DNA from: Microbacterium halophytorum
Lineage (GTDB): Bacteria > Actinomycetota > Actinomycetes > Actinomycetales > Microbacteriaceae
Direction: 5' to 3'
Assembly: GCF_002970975.1 (NCBI RefSeq)
Contig: NZ_PNFA01000016.1
Coordinates: forward strand, 44,515-108,514
DNA length: 64,000 bases
In this document: positions 17,812-25,475 of the stretch, piece after piece
How the letters are laid out: each line of letters starts with the position of its first letter
Position numbering within the stretch: position 1 is the stretch's first letter
The notes under the pieces: generated by a model
Told to the model about the DNA's origin: nothing
Databases searched by the model: none
The model's input: the letters and a program-made list of their open reading frames with translations, nothing else
Made by a program: the position numbers and the translations under genes

Positions 17812-18276
17812 ATGTCCACCGCAGAATTCACCATCACCCGCACCTTCGACGCGCCGAGGGAGGCCGTCTGGCGCGCGTGGACCGACCCCGCCCTCGCCGC
17901 GCGGTGGTGGCACCCGCACGAGGTGGCCACGCCGCCCGAGAGCGTCAGCATCGACCTGCGCGAGGGCGGCGGCTACGCCTACCTCATGGTCGACCCGACC
18001 GGCGGCGAGTGGCCCACGGCGGGCGAGTACCTCGAGATCCGCGAGCCCGAGCGGCTCCGCTTCACCTGGGGGTCGCCTGGCGACCCACGCGGCGACGGCG
18101 TGCCCGTCATCACGGTCGACCTCGCCGAGCGGGAGGACGGCCGTACCGAGATGACCTTCCGCCTCGTCGGCATGCCAGACGACCGCGGCGCCGAGCACGG
18201 CGTCCACGACGGCTGGACGGAGGCCTTCGAGGAGCTCGACGAAACGCTGCCCGACCTGCCGCAGCGGGCACTCTGA
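17812..18276 (+). CDS. SRPBCC/AHSA1-domain protein
   Basis: A 154-residue single-domain START-like fold protein. The diagnostic pieces are FTITRTFDAPREAVWRAWTDPALAARWWHP at the start, a GEYLEIREPERLRFTW strand and a C-terminal helix HDGWTEAFEELDETL. Such proteins bind small hydrophobic ligands, and many are encoded after an ArsR regulator; the ligand here is unknown. ATG 17812 is preceded by GAGGAG, the last bases of the arsR coding region, so the two genes are co-translated. Confidence 0.85.
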   Translation: MSTAEFTITRTFDAPREAVWRAWTDPALAARWWHPHEVATPPESVSIDLREGGGYAYLMVDPTGGEWPTAGEYLEIREPERLRFTWGSPGDPRGDGVPVITVDLAEREDGRTEMTFRLVGMPDDRGAEHGVHDGWTEAFEELDETLPDLPQRAL

Positions 18277-18440
18277 CGAGGCGGCGCCAGGGGCGGAGTC
18301 GCGGATCGCGCCGCCGACACCGCCCCGGGCGCCTCACTCCGCGCTCCGTTCGCGCGGTTCCGCAGGACGCCGACGGCCGAGGCCCCTGCCGCGCACCGTT
18401 CGGCGGCGCGACGCTCCTTCCGCCGGCCGGCGCCCCGGCG

Positions 18441-18446
18441 TAGCCT
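18441..18446 (+). promoter_or_regulatory. -10 box for a leaderless yjbR-type gene
   Basis: TAGCCT, six nt before the ATG at 18453, with no Shine-Dalgarno sequence between them. The 176 nt between the AHSA1 stop and this gene contain no other feature I can name. Confidence 0.55.
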
Positions 18447-18452
18447 GGCGCC

Positions 18453-18848
18453 ATGGCGACCATGGCGGATGTCGAGCGGATCGCCGAGGCCCTGCCCGAC
18501 GTGGCGATGAAGCCCGCGTGGGGCAACCGGATGTGGCGGGTGCACGGGCGCGGCTTCGTCTGGGAGCGCCCGCTGAACCGTACCGACCTCGCGGCGCTCG
18601 GGAACGCCGCGCCGGGCGGCGAGATCGCGGCCGCCCGCGTCGAGCACGAGGTCGTGAAGGAGGCGATGGTCGCCTCGGAGCCCGACCTGTTCTTCACGAT
18701 CCCGCACTTCGACGACTACGCCGCCGTGCTCATCCGGCTCGGGGCGATCGGCGCCGATCGCCTGCGGGAGGTCATCGTCGACGCCTGGCTCGACCGCGCT
18801 CCCGCTCGGCTGGCGGAGCAGTACCTCTCGGACAACCCGCCGGGATGA
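18453..18848 (+). CDS. MmcQ/YjbR family protein
   Basis: A 131-residue cytoplasmic protein of the MmcQ/YjbR (CyaY-like fold) family. Typical features are an N-terminal helix MADVERIAEALPDV, the WGNRMWRVHGRGFVWERPL strand pair, the segment LFFTIPHFDDYAAVLIRL and a C-terminal helix RLREVIVDAWLDRAP. Some relatives bind DNA, but no precise role is established and none is implied by the neighbours. It appears to be a single-gene leaderless unit that converges on ispG. Confidence 0.82.
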   Translation: MATMADVERIAEALPDVAMKPAWGNRMWRVHGRGFVWERPLNRTDLAALGNAAPGGEIAAARVEHEVVKEAMVASEPDLFFTIPHFDDYAAVLIRLGAIGADRLREVIVDAWLDRAPARLAEQYLSDNPPG

Positions 18849-18869
18849 GCGCGCCGCGCCGCGCACGAC

Positions 18870-18936
18870 CGAGGAGATTCAGCAGCATCGAGGAGGTATC
18901 CACGAGGAATCTCCTCGAAGATGCCCAGGCTCCTCG
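18870..18936. repeat. Four-word intergenic repeat element C
   Basis: CGAGGAG at 18870 and 18889 is followed by its complement CTCCTCG at 18911 and 18930. Spacers are ATTCAGCAGCAT, GTATCCACGAGGAAT and AAGATGCCCAGG. The layout is that of elements A (16081) and B (22349), and the central spacer shares the TATCCAC/TTTCCAC core with A. It lies between the yjbR-type stop and the ispG terminator. Confidence 0.6.
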
Positions 18937-18951
18937 ATAGTGCGCGCCTCC

Positions 18952-18991
18952 GAGCGGGTCACCGCCCGCATTCGCGGGCGGTGACCCGCTC
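18952..18991. terminator. 18-bp perfect hairpin between the yjbR-type gene and ispG
   Basis: The arm at 18952-18969 is exactly complementary to 18974-18991 with the loop ATTC. It begins four nt after the ispG stop (minus strand) and serves the convergent plus-strand gene as well. Confidence 0.8.
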
Positions 18992-18994
18992 GCG

Positions 18995-20146
18995 TCAGGC
19001 CGTGACGACCTGGGCGGTGCCGACCTGGGCATCCGGGCCCATCTCGTCGGCGATGCGGTTGGCCTCCTCGATGAGGGTCGCGACGATCTCGGCCTCCGGA
19101 ACCGTCTTGATGACCTCGCCCTTGACGAAGATCTGGCCCTTGCCGTTGCCGCTCGCGACGCCCAAGTCCGCGTCGCGGGCCTCGCCGGGCCCGTTCACGA
19201 CGCAGCCCATGACCGCGACGCGCAGGGGCACCGTCATGTCCTTCAGCCCCTCGGTGACGCTGTCGGCGAGCGAGTAGACGTCGACCTGTGCGCGGCCGCA
19301 GGAGGGGCACGAGACGATCTCGAGGGTGCGCTGGCGCAGGTTCAGCGACTGCAGGATCTGGTGGCCGACCTTGACCTCCTCGGCCGGCGGGGCCGAGAGC
19401 GAGACCCGGATGGTGTCGCCGATGCCCTCGGAGAGCAGGATGCCGAACGCCGTGGCGCTCTTGATCGTGCCCTGGAACGCGGGGCCGGCCTCGGTCACGC
19501 CGAGGTGCAGCGGCCAGTCGCCGCGCTCGGCGAGCAGGCGGTACGCCTTCACCATGACGACGGGGTCGTTGTGCTTGACCGAGATCTTGAAGTCGTGGAA
19601 GCCGTGCTCCTCGAACAGGCTGGCCTCCCACACGGCAGACTCGGCGAGCGCCTCGGGCGTCGCCTTGCCGTACTTCTCGAGGAGGCGACGGTCGAGCGAA
19701 CCGGCGTTCACGCCGATCCGGAGGCTGACGCCCGCGTCGCTCGCCGCCTTCGCGATCTCGCCGACCTTGTCGTCGAACTTCCGGATGTTGCCGGGGTTGA
19801 CGCGCACGGCGCCGCAGCCGGCGTCGATCGCCTGGAAGACGTACTTCGGCTGGAAGTGGATGTCGGCGATCACGGGGATCTGGCTCTTCATCGCGATGAT
19901 CTTGAGCGCCTCGGCGTCCTTGTCCGTCGGGCACGCGACGCGCACGATCTCGCATCCGGATGCCGTCAGCTCGGCGATCTGCTGCAGGGTCGCGTTGATG
20001 TCGTGCGTCTTCGTCGTGGTCATCGACTGCACGGACACGGGGGCGTCGCCGCCGACCTTCACCTTGCCCACATTGATCTGACGGGACTTGCGGCGCGGGG
20101 CGAGGACGTCGGGGACGGCGGGCATCCCGAGATTCACTGCTGGCAC
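18995..20146 (-). CDS. ispG: 4-hydroxy-3-methylbut-2-enyl diphosphate synthase (flavodoxin/ferredoxin)
   Basis: Penultimate enzyme of the MEP isoprenoid pathway; it converts MEcPP to HMBPP with a [4Fe-4S] cluster. The 383 residues fit the two-domain bacterial form. The TIM-barrel part starts [25 protein letters not shown]; the cluster domain has CPSCGR and [10 protein letters not shown], giving the three cluster cysteines. The GTG start at 20146 is six nt after TAGGCT, a leaderless arrangement, and gives the N-terminus MPAVNLG common in relatives. dxr of the same pathway is about 5 kb away on the same strand. Confidence 0.96.
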   Translation of the reverse strand: MPAVNLGMPAVPDVLAPRRKSRQINVGKVKVGGDAPVSVQSMTTTKTHDINATLQQIAELTASGCEIVRVACPTDKDAEALKIIAMKSQIPVIADIHFQPKYVFQAIDAGCGAVRVNPGNIRKFDDKVGEIAKAASDAGVSLRIGVNAGSLDRRLLEKYGKATPEALAESAVWEASLFEEHGFHDFKISVKHNDPVVMVKAYRLLAERGDWPLHLGVTEAGPAFQGTIKSATAFGILLSEGIGDTIRVSLSAPPAEEVKVGHQILQSLNLRQRTLEIVSCPSCGRAQVDVYSLADSVTEGLKDMTVPLRVAVMGCVVNGPGEARDADLGVASGNGKGQIFVKGEVIKTVPEAEIVATLIEEANRIADEMGPDAQVGTAQVVTA

Positions 20147-20152
20147 CCCCTC

Positions 20153-20158
20153 AGCCTA
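20153..20158 (-). promoter_or_regulatory. -10 box for leaderless ispG
   Basis: TAGGCT on the minus strand, six nt before the GTG start. The intervening GAGGGG is too close to act as a normal ribosome binding site. Confidence 0.5.
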
Positions 20159-20217
20159 CGACGCTCCGGTGCGCGGCGGCTGGATCCGGGCCGCGGGGTC
20201 GCTGTGAGCCGCATGGT

Positions 20218-20245
20218 TTGGCGGTCGGCGCGGCTGGCGTATAGG
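20218..20245 (+). promoter_or_regulatory. Promoter of the trp leader
   Basis: TTGGCG (20218-20223) and TATAGG (20240-20245) are spaced by 16 nt. The predicted start site, about seven nt after the -10, falls at 20252-20254, next to the GTG of the leader peptide. The leader is therefore probably translated as a leaderless message. Confidence 0.5.
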
Positions 20246-20253
20246 TTGACACC

Positions 20254-20289
20254 GTGCGCGTGACCCAGAGCTGGTGGTGGCTGTCCTGA
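20254..20289 (+). CDS. trpL: trp leader peptide with three consecutive Trp codons
   Basis: An 11-codon frame beginning at GTG encodes MRVTQSWWWLS and ends at TGA 20287. Tryptophan is the rarest residue in the surrounding proteins, so TGG TGG TGG at 20272-20280 is very unlikely to be chance. It stands 100 nt upstream of a fused anthranilate synthase. Low charged tRNA-Trp would stall a ribosome on these codons. There is no Shine-Dalgarno sequence; the TATAGG box eight nt upstream suggests leaderless translation. Confidence 0.85.
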   Translation: MRVTQSWWWLS

Positions 20290-20290
20290 C

Positions 20291-20362
20291 GGGCGGCCTG
20301 CTTCGCGAGCACGAACACGACCGCCCCGCATCGGCGGTCGTCTGCGCCAGAGGGTGACCGCC
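20291..20362 (+). promoter_or_regulatory. Transcription attenuator of the anthranilate synthase gene
   Basis: Four complementary segments follow the leader peptide. Segment 1 GGGCGG (20291-20296) pairs with segment 2 CCGCCC (20321-20326). Segment 2 CGACCGCC (20318-20325) pairs perfectly with segment 3 GGCGGTCG (20333-20340). Segment 3 GGCGGTC (20333-20339) pairs with segment 4 GACCGCC (20356-20362). A ribosome stalled on the Trp codons covers segment 1, so 2:3 (antiterminator) forms; otherwise 1:2 and 3:4 (terminator) form. The run after segment 4 is CCCGTTCTT, a weak T-tract. Confidence 0.75.
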
Positions 20363-20389
20363 CCCGTTCTTCCGAGAGATGAGTCACCC

Positions 20390-22330
20390 ATGGCTGCAGC
20401 CGACACCACCGCAGAGGCGATCCTGCGCCTCGCCGCCGACCCCTCAGCGTCCTTCGCCCTGATCGCACGCGGCGGTGAAGGACCCGCGACCCATGTCGAG
20501 GTGCTGACGGGCGACGTCGTCGACGTCGACCTGCTCGCCGAGATCCCGCTCGCCGGCGCCGATGGCGCCCCGCGCGAGGTGCTCGCGCTCGTCCCCTACC
20601 GCCAGGTGCGCGAGCGCGGCTTCGAGGCCGCGGACGAGGACACCCCCCTGCGCTGCCTCGTCATCGACGAGCACACGCGGGTTCCCGTCGGCGACGCGCT
20701 CGCGGCGCTGCCCGGCGACGCCGTGCCGCTGACGGACGCGGGCTTCGACGTCGCCGACGAGGAGTACGCCGCGATCGTGCGCCGCGTGATCGCGGACGAG
20801 ATCGGCCGCGGCGAGGGCGCCAACTTCGTGATCCGGCGCGACTACACGGCGGGCATCGGCACCGACGACCGCACGGCCATGCTCACGTGGTTCCGCGCCC
20901 TGCTCGAGCACGAGCGCGGCGCGTACTGGACCTTCGCGATCGCCGCGGGCGACCGGATCCTCGTCGGCGCGAGCCCCGAGGCGCACGTCGTCGCCGCCTC
21001 GCGCGGCGACGGCTCGGCGACTGTCACGATGAACCCGATCTCCGGCACCTTCCGGCATCCGGACGGCGGTGCGACGGTCGAGTCCCTCTCGGCCTTCCTC
21101 ACCGACACCAAGGAGACCGAGGAGCTCTTCATGGTGGTCGACGAGGAGCTCAAGATGATGAGCGCCGTCTGCTCCGACGGCGGCCGCATCACGGGCCCGC
21201 ACCTCAAGGAGATGTCGCGGCTGACCCACACCGAGTACATGCTCAGGGGGACCAGCCGGATGGACCCGCGCGAGATCCTGCGCGAGACCATGTTCGCCCC
21301 CACGGTGACCGGCTCGCCCATGCAGAACGCGTGCACCGTCATCCGGCGCCACGAGACCTCGCCGCGCGGGTACTACTCGGGCGTCGCTGCGCTGTTCACG
21401 CCGCGCGCCGAGGGCGGCCACGACCTCGACGCCCCCATCCTCATCCGCACGGCGCACCTCGAGAACGGCGCGCTGCGGGTTCCCGTCGGCGCGACGCTCG
21501 TGCGGCACTCCGACCCGTACGGCGAGGTCAGCGAGACCCACGGCAAGGCCGCCGGCGTGCTCGGCGCGATCGGCGCCGTGCCGCGCCCCGTCCGCGTCGT
21601 CGATGCCGACGGCCCGGCGGCCGAGACCCGCCCGCTGGCCGACGACCCCGGAATCGCCGAACTGCTCGCGTCGCGCAACGCGCGCCTCGCAACGTTCTGG
21701 ATGGAGCAGCAGCCGTCGGGCGCTGGCCCCTTCGCCGGCACGGGTGCACTCGTCGTCGACGCCGAGGACCGCTTCACGACGATGCTCGCCCACCAGCTGC
21801 GCCACCTCGGGCTCGACGCCCGCATCGCGCACTGGTCGGAGGTCTCGGACGCGGAGATCGACGCGGCCGAGCTCGTCGTCGCGGGCCCGGGCCCCGGTGA
21901 CCCGCGCGACGCGTCGAACCCGCGCATCGCCCGGATGCGCGAGGTGGTCGCGCGCCGCACCTCCGCGGGCGCGCCCCTCGTCGCGGTGTGCCTGAGCCAC
22001 CAGGCCCTCGCCGACCGCGTCGGCCTCGACCTCGCTCCCCTGGCCCGCCCTCACCAGGGCGTGCAGAAGACGGTCGACGTGTTCGGCACTCAGGCGTCGA
22101 TCGGCTTCTACAACACGTTCACGGCGCGCGTCGAGCCGGGCACGAGCCGCGTCGAGCCGCCGGCGCGGGCGGTGAGCGGTCCGGTCGAGGTCGCGGCCGA
22201 CCCCGCCACGGGCGACGTCTACGCGCTGCGCGCCCCCCACGTCGCGAGCGTGCAGGGCCACCTCGAGTCGATCCTGTCGCGCGACGGCATGACGACGCTC
22301 GAGCGTCTCGTCGCGCACGCGCTGGCATAG
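20390..22330 (+). CDS. Fused anthranilate synthase, PhzE-type (TrpE-TrpG)
   Basis: Makes anthranilate (or the related ADIC) from chorismate and glutamine-derived ammonia. In the 646 residues the chorismate-binding part (about 1-430) has NPISGTFRHP, EELFMVVDEELKMMS, ETMFAPTVTGSPMQNA and RGYYSGV. The glutamine amidotransferase part (about 455-646) has the nucleophile Cys 534 in VAVCLSHQAL and the His 624/Glu 626 pair in QGHLES. CLSHQ is the form seen in PhzE and fused actinobacterial enzymes. ATG 20390 gives the usual N-terminus. The trp leader and attenuator upstream make tryptophan synthesis the likely role; no phenazine genes are near. Confidence 0.85.
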   Translation: MAAADTTAEAILRLAADPSASFALIARGGEGPATHVEVLTGDVVDVDLLAEIPLAGADGAPREVLALVPYRQVRERGFEAADEDTPLRCLVIDEHTRVPVGDALAALPGDAVPLTDAGFDVADEEYAAIVRRVIADEIGRGEGANFVIRRDYTAGIGTDDRTAMLTWFRALLEHERGAYWTFAIAAGDRILVGASPEAHVVAASRGDGSATVTMNPISGTFRHPDGGATVESLSAFLTDTKETEELFMVVDEELKMMSAVCSDGGRITGPHLKEMSRLTHTEYMLRGTSRMDPREILRETMFAPTVTGSPMQNACTVIRRHETSPRGYYSGVAALFTPRAEGGHDLDAPILIRTAHLENGALRVPVGATLVRHSDPYGEVSETHGKAAGVLGAIGAVPRPVRVVDADGPAAETRPLADDPGIAELLASRNARLATFWMEQQPSGAGPFAGTGALVVDAEDRFTTMLAHQLRHLGLDARIAHWSEVSDAEIDAAELVVAGPGPGDPRDASNPRIARMREVVARRTSAGAPLVAVCLSHQALADRVGLDLAPLARPHQGVQKTVDVFGTQASIGFYNTFTARVEPGTSRVEPPARAVSGPVEVAADPATGDVYALRAPHVASVQGHLESILSRDGMTTLERLVAHALA

Positions 22331-22348
22331 GGCGCGCCGCCGGGCTCC

Positions 22349-22423
22349 GAGCCGCGGCAGAATCCGCGAGCCGCGGCAGAACCGGGCGGATCCTGCCGCG
22401 GCTGGGCGATTATGCCGCGGCTC
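22349..22423. repeat. Four-word intergenic repeat element B
   Basis: GAGCCGCGGCA occurs at 22349 and 22368, and its complement TGCCGCGGCT(C) at 22394 and 22413. Spacers are GAATCCGC, GAACCGGGCGGATCC and GGGCGATTA. Read on the other strand, the spacer GCGGATTC plus the following TGCC matches the right flank of element A (TCGGGGATTCTGCC). It lies between two convergent genes and may also end transcription. Confidence 0.65.
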
Positions 22424-22460
22424 GGGGATGGCCGCGAGCGCGCCGCCTGCGGGCCGCGGC

Positions 22461-23747
22461 CTATTGCAGGGTGATGGGGTTGAACAGGTCGGCCGCGAAC
22501 AGGATCGCGCTCATGCCGATCATCAGCACGACGACGACCAGGGTGAGCGGCACCATCCGCGACGCGTCGGCGGGCTTGGGTGCGGGGCGGCGCAGCAGTT
22601 TGGCCCAGCCGCGCTTGATCGCGTCCCACAGCGCGACCGCGATGTGGCCGCCGTCGAGCGGCAGCAGCGGGATCATGTTGAACGCGAACAGCGCGATGTT
22701 CACCGAGCCGACGAGCTGGATCATGACCGCCGTGCGGTCGATGACCGGGGCCTCGGTCGCGGCGACCTCGCCCGCGAGGCGCCCGACGCCGATGACGCTG
22801 ACGGGCCCGTTGGGGTCGCGCTCCTGGCCCGTGAACAGGTCGACGGCCGTCGCGTAGATGCGCTGCGGCAGCTCGAGGATGATGCCGGCGACGGCGCCGA
22901 GCTGCTCGAACACCTGCACCGTTCCGGTGTGGAGCGGCTCGCGCACGCGCTCCGTGGTCGGGCTGAAACCGGCGAAGCCGACCTCCGCCGTGACGGCCTC
23001 GCCCGATTCATCGACGTACCGGTTCGTCGCGAGCACCGGTGTGATCGTGAGCGTCCGCTCGGCGCCGTCGCGCTCGACGACCATGTCGATCCTGTCGCCC
23101 GGATGCGCCCGGATGATCGCGCTCGCGTCGTCGAAGCCGTCGACCGCCGTGCCGTCGACGGAGATGATCGTGTCCCCCGCCTCCAGTCCGGCGGCCGCGG
23201 CGGGAGAAGCGGGGTCACCCGGCTCGCATTCGGTCTGCTCGGTGCCGGCGGGCAGGACGCACTGCGACACGCTCGCGACCGTGGAGGTGTTCTGCGGCAG
23301 GCCGATGCCGCTGGCGAGCACCGTGAACAGCACGATCGCGATCACGAGGTTCATGGCGGGGCCGCCGAGCATGATCACGATGCGCTTCCAGGTGGGCAGC
23401 GCCGCGAAGGTGCGCGACTCGTCGACGCCGTCGCGCGATTCCTCGTTCGCCGCCTGCGCGTCCTGCACCATCGTCCGGAACAGGCCGCCGACGGGCTTGT
23501 CGGGGTCGCGCGCCGGGTACATGCCCGCCATCGAGATGTAACCGCCGATCGGCAGCCACTTGACGCCGTACTCGGTCTCCCCGCGGCGCTTCGACCAGAT
23601 CGTCGGGCCCATGCCGACCATGTACTGGCCGACGCGCACGCCGAAGCGCTTCGCCGGGACCAGGTGGCCGATCTCGTGCAGCGCGATCGAGACGCCGAGG
23701 CCCACGACGACGATCACGACGCCGACGATGAACGCGAGCACGCCCAT
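22461..23747 (-). CDS. rseP: Site-2 intramembrane zinc metalloprotease RseP
   Basis: M50 family protease that cuts membrane-bound regulators such as anti-sigma factors within the bilayer. The 428 residues include the zinc motif HEIGH at 24-28 in the first helix, and GGYISMAGMYPA after it. A PDZ domain (about 165-245; GLEAGDTIISVDG) is followed by FNMIPLLPLDGGH near 390, the third zinc ligand region, and a final helix. Usual family length. ATG 23747. It lies four nt after the MurE-like gene and is probably co-transcribed with it and dxr. Confidence 0.93.
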   Translation of the reverse strand: MGVLAFIVGVVIVVVGLGVSIALHEIGHLVPAKRFGVRVGQYMVGMGPTIWSKRRGETEYGVKWLPIGGYISMAGMYPARDPDKPVGGLFRTMVQDAQAANEESRDGVDESRTFAALPTWKRIVIMLGGPAMNLVIAIVLFTVLASGIGLPQNTSTVASVSQCVLPAGTEQTECEPGDPASPAAAAGLEAGDTIISVDGTAVDGFDDASAIIRAHPGDRIDMVVERDGAERTLTITPVLATNRYVDESGEAVTAEVGFAGFSPTTERVREPLHTGTVQVFEQLGAVAGIILELPQRIYATAVDLFTGQERDPNGPVSVIGVGRLAGEVAATEAPVIDRTAVMIQLVGSVNIALFAFNMIPLLPLDGGHIAVALWDAIKRGWAKLLRRPAPKPADASRMVPLTLVVVVLMIGMSAILFAADLFNPITLQ

Positions 23748-23751
23748 CCGG

Positions 23752-25371
23752 TCAGTCCCCGTAGGGGTTCTGCCAACCGCGCTCGGCGGGCGGCCACCCC
23801 GCCTCGATCAGCGCGCGGCGCGAGAGCTCGCGGGCAGAGTAGGCCCACTGGGTGCCCTCGATGTCGCGGTAGTTCTGGTGGCCGGGGCCGGCCCACAGGA
23901 TCGCGTCGCCGGAGCCGACCAGCGAGACGGCCTTGACGATGGCGGCCTCAGGAGGCGACGACTCGTAGGTCTCGTGCTCGGGGGCGACGTCGCGCGCCGC
24001 CGCCATCAGCGTCGCCCTGATGTCGGCCGCGTTCTCGAAGCGCGGGTGGTGGTCGGTGATGACGGTCGCGTCACTGCCCTCGACGGCCGTGCGGGCCATG
24101 TCGTAGCGCTTCGTGGTGTCGCGGTCGCCGTCGGCACCGAACAGCATCACGACCCTGCCGGGCGTGACGCGGCGCACGGCGGCGAGGGTCTTCTCGAAGG
24201 CGTCGGGCGTGTGGCCGAAGTCGACGTAGACGGCGGGGCCCTCCGGGCCCGAGACCAACTGCGTGCGCCCGGGAACCCAGGCGCGGATCTCGCCCGCGAG
24301 GCCCGCTGCGATGCGCTCCCAGTCGTAGCCGACGGCGTGCATCATCGCGATTCCGAGGCCCGCGTTCGCCGCCATGTGCGCGCCGATCACGGGGACGGTC
24401 GTCGACAGTTCGCGGCCATCCGGGCCCGTCAGCCGGAAGCCGGTGCCCGTCTGCGCCTCGTACGTGACCTCGACCTTCCAGTCGGCGCGCTCGAACGCCT
24501 CGTCGTCGGCGATCCCGCGCGTCGCGATGGTCTCGACCGGGACCTCGGCCTCGCGCGCGATGCGGTCGCCGAGTGCCGAGTCGAGCGAGACGACGGCGCG
24601 GCGGCTGCGCGCCGCCGTGAACAGCGGAGCCTTCGCCTGGTAGTACGTCTCCATGTCGCCGTAGTCGTCGAAGTGCTCGTGCGTGAGGTTCGTGAAGCCC
24701 ATCACGTCCCACATCACGCCCTCGACGCGGCGGCGGGTGACGGCCTGGGCGCTCACCTCGACCGCGAACGCCTCGACGTGCCTCTCGCGCATCCGGGCGA
24801 TCAGGGCGTGCAGTTCGCTCGCCTCGGGGCTCGTGAGGCCGGCGACGACGCGCTCGCCCGCGACGACGCGCTCCGCCGACGTCGACGCGCCCGCGACGAC
24901 GCCGATCTGGGTGAGCATGCCCTCGAGGAGGTGCGTGACGCTCGTCTTGCCGTTCGTGCCCGTCGTCGCCAGCAGCAGCGGCAGGTCGTCGCCCGGCGCC
25001 GTTCGGTACACCGCCATGGCGGCGTCGCCCAGCGCCCCACGCGGGTCGTCGACGACGATGGCGGGCAGGCCCGACGGCGCGGCGATCTCGGCGCCCTCGG
25101 CGTCCGTGAGGATCGCTGCCGCCCCGTTCTCGGCCGCAGCGGCGGCGAACTCGGCGCCGTGGCGGTTCAGGCCCCGGATACCGACGAAGAGCTCGCCCGG
25201 CGCCAGGTCGGTCGACGAGACGGTGACACCGGTCACCTCGGCGTCGGCGCCGGTGAGGGTGCCGCCGATGCGGGCGGCGAGGTCGGAGGAGCGGATGGGG
25301 GTGGGCCGCTCGGGGCGCTGCATCACGGGTGGCGTGCGGCGGATTCTGGGCGTGACGATCACGCCTGACAT
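23752..25371 (-). CDS. Mur ligase family protein (MurE-like)
   Basis: A 539-residue three-domain Mur ligase with the ATP-binding ATTGTNGKTSVTH near 140, the central-domain run GFTNLTHEHFDDYGDMETYYQAKAPLF, the carbamylated-lysine region and a C-terminal ligase domain. MurE adds the third amino acid to UDP-MurNAc-L-Ala-D-Glu. Here the substrate motif that reads DNPR in meso-DAP enzymes is DHHPRFE, so the residue added may differ or the protein may be a second, specialised ligase. It is not in a division/cell-wall cluster; its neighbours are rseP and dxr. The start at ATG 25371 is tentative because no good Shine-Dalgarno is seen. Confidence 0.8.
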   Translation of the reverse strand: MSGVIVTPRIRRTPPVMQRPERPTPIRSSDLAARIGGTLTGADAEVTGVTVSSTDLAPGELFVGIRGLNRHGAEFAAAAAENGAAAILTDAEGAEIAAPSGLPAIVVDDPRGALGDAAMAVYRTAPGDDLPLLLATTGTNGKTSVTHLLEGMLTQIGVVAGASTSAERVVAGERVVAGLTSPEASELHALIARMRERHVEAFAVEVSAQAVTRRRVEGVMWDVMGFTNLTHEHFDDYGDMETYYQAKAPLFTAARSRRAVVSLDSALGDRIAREAEVPVETIATRGIADDEAFERADWKVEVTYEAQTGTGFRLTGPDGRELSTTVPVIGAHMAANAGLGIAMMHAVGYDWERIAAGLAGEIRAWVPGRTQLVSGPEGPAVYVDFGHTPDAFEKTLAAVRRVTPGRVVMLFGADGDRDTTKRYDMARTAVEGSDATVITDHHPRFENAADIRATLMAAARDVAPEHETYESSPPEAAIVKAVSLVGSGDAILWAGPGHQNYRDIEGTQWAYSARELSRRALIEAGWPPAERGWQNPYGD

Positions 25372-25475
25372 CGTCTCACGGCGTCGCCATGGAACCGCTC
25401 AGGTGCCCCCAAGCGCGGGTCCGCCCGCCCAACACCCGCGTGAAGGCGCACGTGAGCGGGTGCGCCGCGCGCTCC

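Noticed and set aside
20390..22330. Phenazine biosynthesis cluster
   Set aside because: Only the PhzE-type fusion is present. No phzA/B, D, F or G neighbours are seen, and the three-Trp leader indicates a tryptophan gene.
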